Assembly (NCBI GenBank): GCA_041687475.1
Contig: JAWLBW010000241.1
Span: forward strand, 1-7,286
Direction of reading: 5' to 3'
From: JAWLBW01 sp041687475
Lineage (GTDB): Bacteria; J088; JAWLBW01
DNA length: 7,286 nt
Part shown: positions 5,415-7,286 of the stretch, in pieces
Layout of the letters: the number at the start of each line of letters is the position of its first letter
Position numbering within the stretch: the first letter of the stretch is position 1
Notes under the pieces: model-generated
The model's database searches: none
Seen by the model: only the letters and a program-made list of their open reading frames with translations
Told to the model about the DNA's origin: nothing
Translations under genes and position numbers: made by a program

Positions 5415-5420
5415 ATTATA
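5415..5420 (-). promoter_or_regulatory. perfect TATAAT -10 for the redoxin gene
   Basis: The minus strand reads GCGCTATAATGGGG here. Transcription would begin near 5408, leaving a leader of about 27 bases before the ATG at 5381. The region 17 bp upstream (CCGTGC) does not resemble TTGACA, so the promoter may rely on an activator or another sigma factor, or be weak. Confidence 0.55.
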
Positions 5421-5520
5421 GCGCAGACCGACTCACTGCACGGAGCCGATGCACCTCCATCGTACGGAATGTACACAGCCCGCCCCCACAACCGGGCGGC
5501 ATCCGACGAATGAGCGTGAT

Positions 5521-5545
5521 TCAGGTCGAGGCTTGCTCGACCTGA
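5521..5545 (-). terminator. perfect 10-bp dyad ending at the PF10118 gene stop codon
   Basis: On the plus strand TCAGGTCGAG (5521-5530) and CTCGACCTGA (5536-5545) are exact reverse complements around a five-base loop, GCTTG. The TGA stop is the end of the 3' arm. The stem encodes the last residues QVEQAST, so it is constrained by protein as well. No U-run follows on the minus strand (ATCACGC). It is the most perfect of the stop-codon dyads in the window. Confidence 0.55.
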
Positions 5546-6354
5546 CGCAGAAATTCCGGGTAGGCATTGCGGAACTTTTCGATATGTCGTCGGTTGTCCT
5601 GGTCCCACGGGTGGAAACCCGGCCGATAGTATCCGAAGTAGTTCCGAATGACACGGCGGCCCGGTCCGGGCGAGCCCCAGATCCACCAGCCCATGCGCAA
5701 CCAGGGAATCGGGTTGAACGCGCGGCCCTGCGAGCGCATGATGCGGAACATGAAGAGCCAGATGTGAAAGCTGAAGCTCATGGTAACCATGAACATGGTG
5801 AAGCAACGCTCGAGCCAGTTGCCGCCCACCTGCTGATATACGTCGAAGGCCACCGCTTTGTGCTCGGTCTCTTCAATGGCGTGCCACTTCCAGATGGCGG
5901 CAATGCCCGGGTCGGCGCCGTCAAGCATGCATTCATCACTGAGCAGGGCATCGGCCAGAATGGCCGTGAAGTGTTCGAGGGCGCAGGTAATGGCCAGGCG
6001 GCGGCGGGCCGGCACCATGCGTCGGGTGAAGTTGAGGTTCTCGACCACCTCTTCGCCCAGCTTATCGGCCGGCAGCCCTGCGGCAGTAAGCGCCTCGTTA
6101 TAGCGTTCGTGCTCGCGCCGGTGCAACCCTTCCTGACCGGCAAAGAGGCGAACCTCTTCGCGCAGTTTCGGATCGGTAATGCGATCGCGGTAGCGGTTCA
6201 CGCTTTCGATGAAGAACTTCTCGCCTTCGGGAAAGAAGATGGAAAGCGTGTTGAAGAAAAGCGAGATGTCGCGGTCGCCGCGGTACCACGTGGTGATGTC
6301 TGTGTTGAAGGGAAACTTCAACGGCCGCAGCTCGATACCTGGTGTCTGCTTCAT
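5521..6354 (-). CDS. PF10118-family predicted metal-dependent hydrolase (ferritin-like di-metal protein)
   Basis: This 277-residue protein matches the family annotated as predicted metal-dependent hydrolases, whose true reactions are mostly unknown. Counting from ATG 6354, conserved metal-ligand candidates are E43/E45 and E50 (FPEGEKFFIE), E75-G-L-H78 with H82 (QEGLHRREH), E127-H128 (ALEHFTAIL), and E161/E162 with E164-H165 (HAIEETEHKAVAF). Two ExxH pairs plus extra glutamates in helices is the arrangement of ferritin-like di-iron carboxylate proteins, so a di-iron centre is inferred. Residues 184-206 (from CFTMFMVTMSFSF to FMFRIM) are strongly hydrophobic and may sit in or on the membrane. 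I chose ATG 6354 over GTG 6375 because GGGGGA lies four bases upstream of it and the GTG overlaps the predicted promoter. The operator-like palindrome just upstream suggests a repressor. It often cannot be told apart from related di-iron oxygenases by motif alone. Confidence 0.85.
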   Translation of the reverse strand: MKQTPGIELRPLKFPFNTDITTWYRGDRDISLFFNTLSIFFPEGEKFFIESVNRYRDRITDPKLREEVRLFAGQEGLHRREHERYNEALTAAGLPADKLGEEVVENLNFTRRMVPARRRLAITCALEHFTAILADALLSDECMLDGADPGIAAIWKWHAIEETEHKAVAFDVYQQVGGNWLERCFTMFMVTMSFSFHIWLFMFRIMRSQGRAFNPIPWLRMGWWIWGSPGPGRRVIRNYFGYYRPGFHPWDQDNRRHIEKFRNAYPEFLRQVEQAST

Positions 6355-6368
6355 GGGATCCCCCGGAA

Positions 6369-6406
6369 TATACACCAGTGTATACCAGAAGAGGGCTCGC
6401 TTTCCA
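6369..6406 (-). promoter_or_regulatory. promoter with a 16-bp operator-like palindrome for the PF10118 gene
   Basis: The minus strand has TGGAAA (6401-6406, four of six to -35), a 16-bp spacer, and TATACA (6379-6384, -10). Start of transcription would be near 6372, about 18 bases before the ATG at 6354. The sequence TATACACCAGTGTATA at 6369-6384 is a dyad of two exact 7-bp arms with a CA centre, covering the -10 and the start point. A bound dimer would block RNA polymerase. The symmetry and size fit TetR- or similar HTH dimer operators, but no regulator gene is in the window. Confidence 0.55.
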
Positions 6407-6438
6407 GCCTACCGGTAGGAAGGCAGGACGGAGAAAAT

Positions 6439-6528
6439 TACAGATGGCAGAATACAGATGGTAGACGGCTCTCCCTCTGGCGCCCGGTAGGGATACTTAG
6501 GACTTGTGGATTAAGGAAATTAAGGATT
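6439..6528. repeat. short direct repeats in the spacer upstream of the PF10118 gene
   Basis: TACAGATGGCAGA (6439-6451) and TACAGATGGTAGA (6453-6465) are 13-bp direct repeats with one mismatch and a 14-bp period. Further right, ATTAAGGA (6510-6517) and ATTAAGGA (6519-6526) repeat with a 9-bp period just before a seven-T run at 6531-6537. The 188-bp spacer otherwise holds only the promoter. The repeats are too far upstream (over 30 bp beyond the -35) to be the main operator. Confidence 0.55.
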
Positions 6529-6539
6529 GATTTTTTTGC

Positions 6540-6556
6540 CTGTCAGGTTCCGACAG
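6540..6556 (-). terminator. weak dyad across the mpl stop codon
   Basis: CTGTC (6540-6544) and GACAG (6552-6556) pair across a seven-base loop, and the TGA stop (6543-6545) lies at the edge of one arm. On the minus strand the stem is followed by a run of A, not U, so termination by this element alone is unlikely. Confidence 0.25.
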
Positions 6557-7286
6557 CTTCGAGTGCCGCAGCCAGGCGCCCGTGAATGCCGTCGAAGCCG
6601 CCGTTGCTCATGATGAGTACGACATCGCCGCTGCGGGTATTGGCCGTGAGGTACGTAAGCACGCCCTCGGTGTCGCCGGGCGCTTCGGCCTGCACCCCGC
6701 ACGCCCGGATATCGGCAACGACACGGTTCACATCGAGCCGTTCGGCCTCGGGTATGCGGTCGGCATTGAACACCTGTGCGATGACGGCCAGGTCGGCTTC
6801 GGCAAAGGCGGGGGGAAATTCGTTCTGAAAGACGTTGCGTCGGCTGGTGTTCGAGCGAGGCTCGAAAACGGCAATCAGCCGTTGACCCGGATGCCGCATG
6901 CGCACGGCCCGAATGGTCTCGGCGATTGCCGTGGGGTGGTGGGCGAAATCGTCGTAAATGGAAATGCCGTTGACCTCGGCCACCAGATCCTGCCGGCGGC
7001 GAATGCCCTGAAAACCGTCGAAAGCGGTCTGAATCTGGTCGACGGTTACGCCCAGCTCGAGAGCCGCGACAATGACCGACACGGCGTTGAGAACGTTATG
7101 GCGGCCGGTCATCGGCATGGTGAAGGTAGCCACCGACTCGCCCTTGTGAACAACGGTGAAGCGCGTGCCGCCCTTGCCGTCGGCTTCAATGTCATGCGCC
7201 GTATACTCGGCAGGCTTGTCGAGGCCGTAGGTGGCCGCGGGCGCCGGGGCGCCCGGCAGCAAAACGCGAACCGGGGGGGAAAAGGT
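6543..7286 (-). CDS. mpl: Mpl, UDP-N-acetylmuramate:tripeptide ligase (3' part; start beyond the window)
   Basis: Mpl recycles cell-wall peptide in the cytoplasm by joining L-Ala-gamma-D-Glu-meso-DAP to UDP-MurNAc with ATP, bypassing MurC, MurD and MurE. The visible 247 codons are the C-terminal part of a protein normally about 450 residues long, and the frame stays open to the window edge. In this fragment the Mur-ligase motif MTGRHNVLNA is at 59-68, marking the end of the central ATP-binding domain. YDDFAHHPTAI (111-121), EPRSNT (142-147) and MSNGGFDGIH (226-235) follow. DDFAHHPTAI with EPRSNT separates Mpl from MurC, which reads DDYGHHPTEI. The TTG at 7262 is an internal Leu codon, not a start. 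The neighbouring hydrolase has its own promoter, so this gene is probably a separate unit. Confidence 0.9.
   Translation of the reverse strand, partial: TFSPPVRVLLPGAPAPAATYGLDKPAEYTAHDIEADGKGGTRFTVVHKGESVATFTMPMTGRHNVLNAVSVIVAALELGVTVDQIQTAFDGFQGIRRRQDLVAEVNGISIYDDFAHHPTAIAETIRAVRMRHPGQRLIAVFEPRSNTSRRNVFQNEFPPAFAEADLAVIAQVFNADRIPEAERLDVNRVVADIRACGVQAEAPGDTEGVLTYLTANTRSGDVVLIMSNGGFDGIHGRLAAALEAVGT

Noticed and set aside
5478..5500. GC dyad (GCCCG ... CGGGC) between the PF10118 gene and the redoxin promoter as a terminator
   Set aside because: The stem is only 5-6 pairs with a long loop and no U-run. The perfect dyad at 5521-5545 is a better 3' end candidate.
5351..5806. Minus-strand frame from the TATAAT region reading MGKNDPGKTTTS, resembling a nucleotide-binding start
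   Set aside because: It conflicts with the redoxin and hydrolase genes, lacks a fold after the first residues, and the stretch is promoter and leader DNA.
6529..6545. Seven-T run near the mpl stop as an intrinsic terminator
   Set aside because: On the minus strand, the direction of mpl, it reads as a run of A after a weak stem. On the plus strand no GC-rich hairpin precedes it and no gene ends there.

Overview
The window looks like chromosome from a GC-rich Gram-negative bacterium. The third codon positions are mostly G or C. The partial gene at the right edge is an Mpl-type murein tripeptide ligase, which implies meso-diaminopimelate peptidoglycan that is recycled. I cannot name the phylum from sequence alone. 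The Mpl wording (YDDFAHHPTAI, EPRSNT, MSNGGF) occurs across several Gram-negative phyla, and nothing else here is diagnostic.

Layout. Bases 1-71 look like the right end of an insertion sequence: a reading frame that closes at base 18, then two 18-bp direct repeats. Bases 84-118 hold a 7-bp tandem array. A plus-strand VapBC toxin-antitoxin pair follows (155-860). The spacer at 861-1283 has no gene. It holds two degenerate 8-bp tandem arrays in opposite orientation (925-1012 and 1153-1256), and it separates VapC from the converging minus-strand genes. All genes to the right run on the minus strand. In transcription order they are mpl (partial, 6543-7286), a PF10118-type ferritin-like predicted metal-dependent hydrolase (5521-6354), a DipZ/TlpA-like redoxin (4824-5381), two paralogous classical SDRs in an operon (3617-4627, then 2578-3606), and an MDR-superfamily dehydrogenase with a structural-zinc lobe (1284-2321).

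How they may work together. The two SDRs, the MDR dehydrogenase and the di-iron-like hydrolase would suit oxidation and reduction of lipid or other hydrophobic substrates. Both SDRs and the hydrolase have hydrophobic segments that could place them at the membrane. Only the SDR pair is clearly cotranscribed: the second gene's Shine-Dalgarno overlaps the first gene's stop codon. The redoxin and the hydrolase each have a recognisable promoter of their own. The hydrolase promoter carries a 16-bp operator-like palindrome over its -10, so it is probably under a repressor encoded elsewhere.

The most unusual signals are non-coding: related GTCYGA-type short tandem arrays on both sides of vapBC, and dyads overlapping the stop codons at most transcription-unit ends but not at the operon-internal stop. 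The VapC toxin has Thr where the family normally has its third acidic residue. I found no CRISPR array, tRNA, rRNA or phage genes, and no convincing new multi-gene system.
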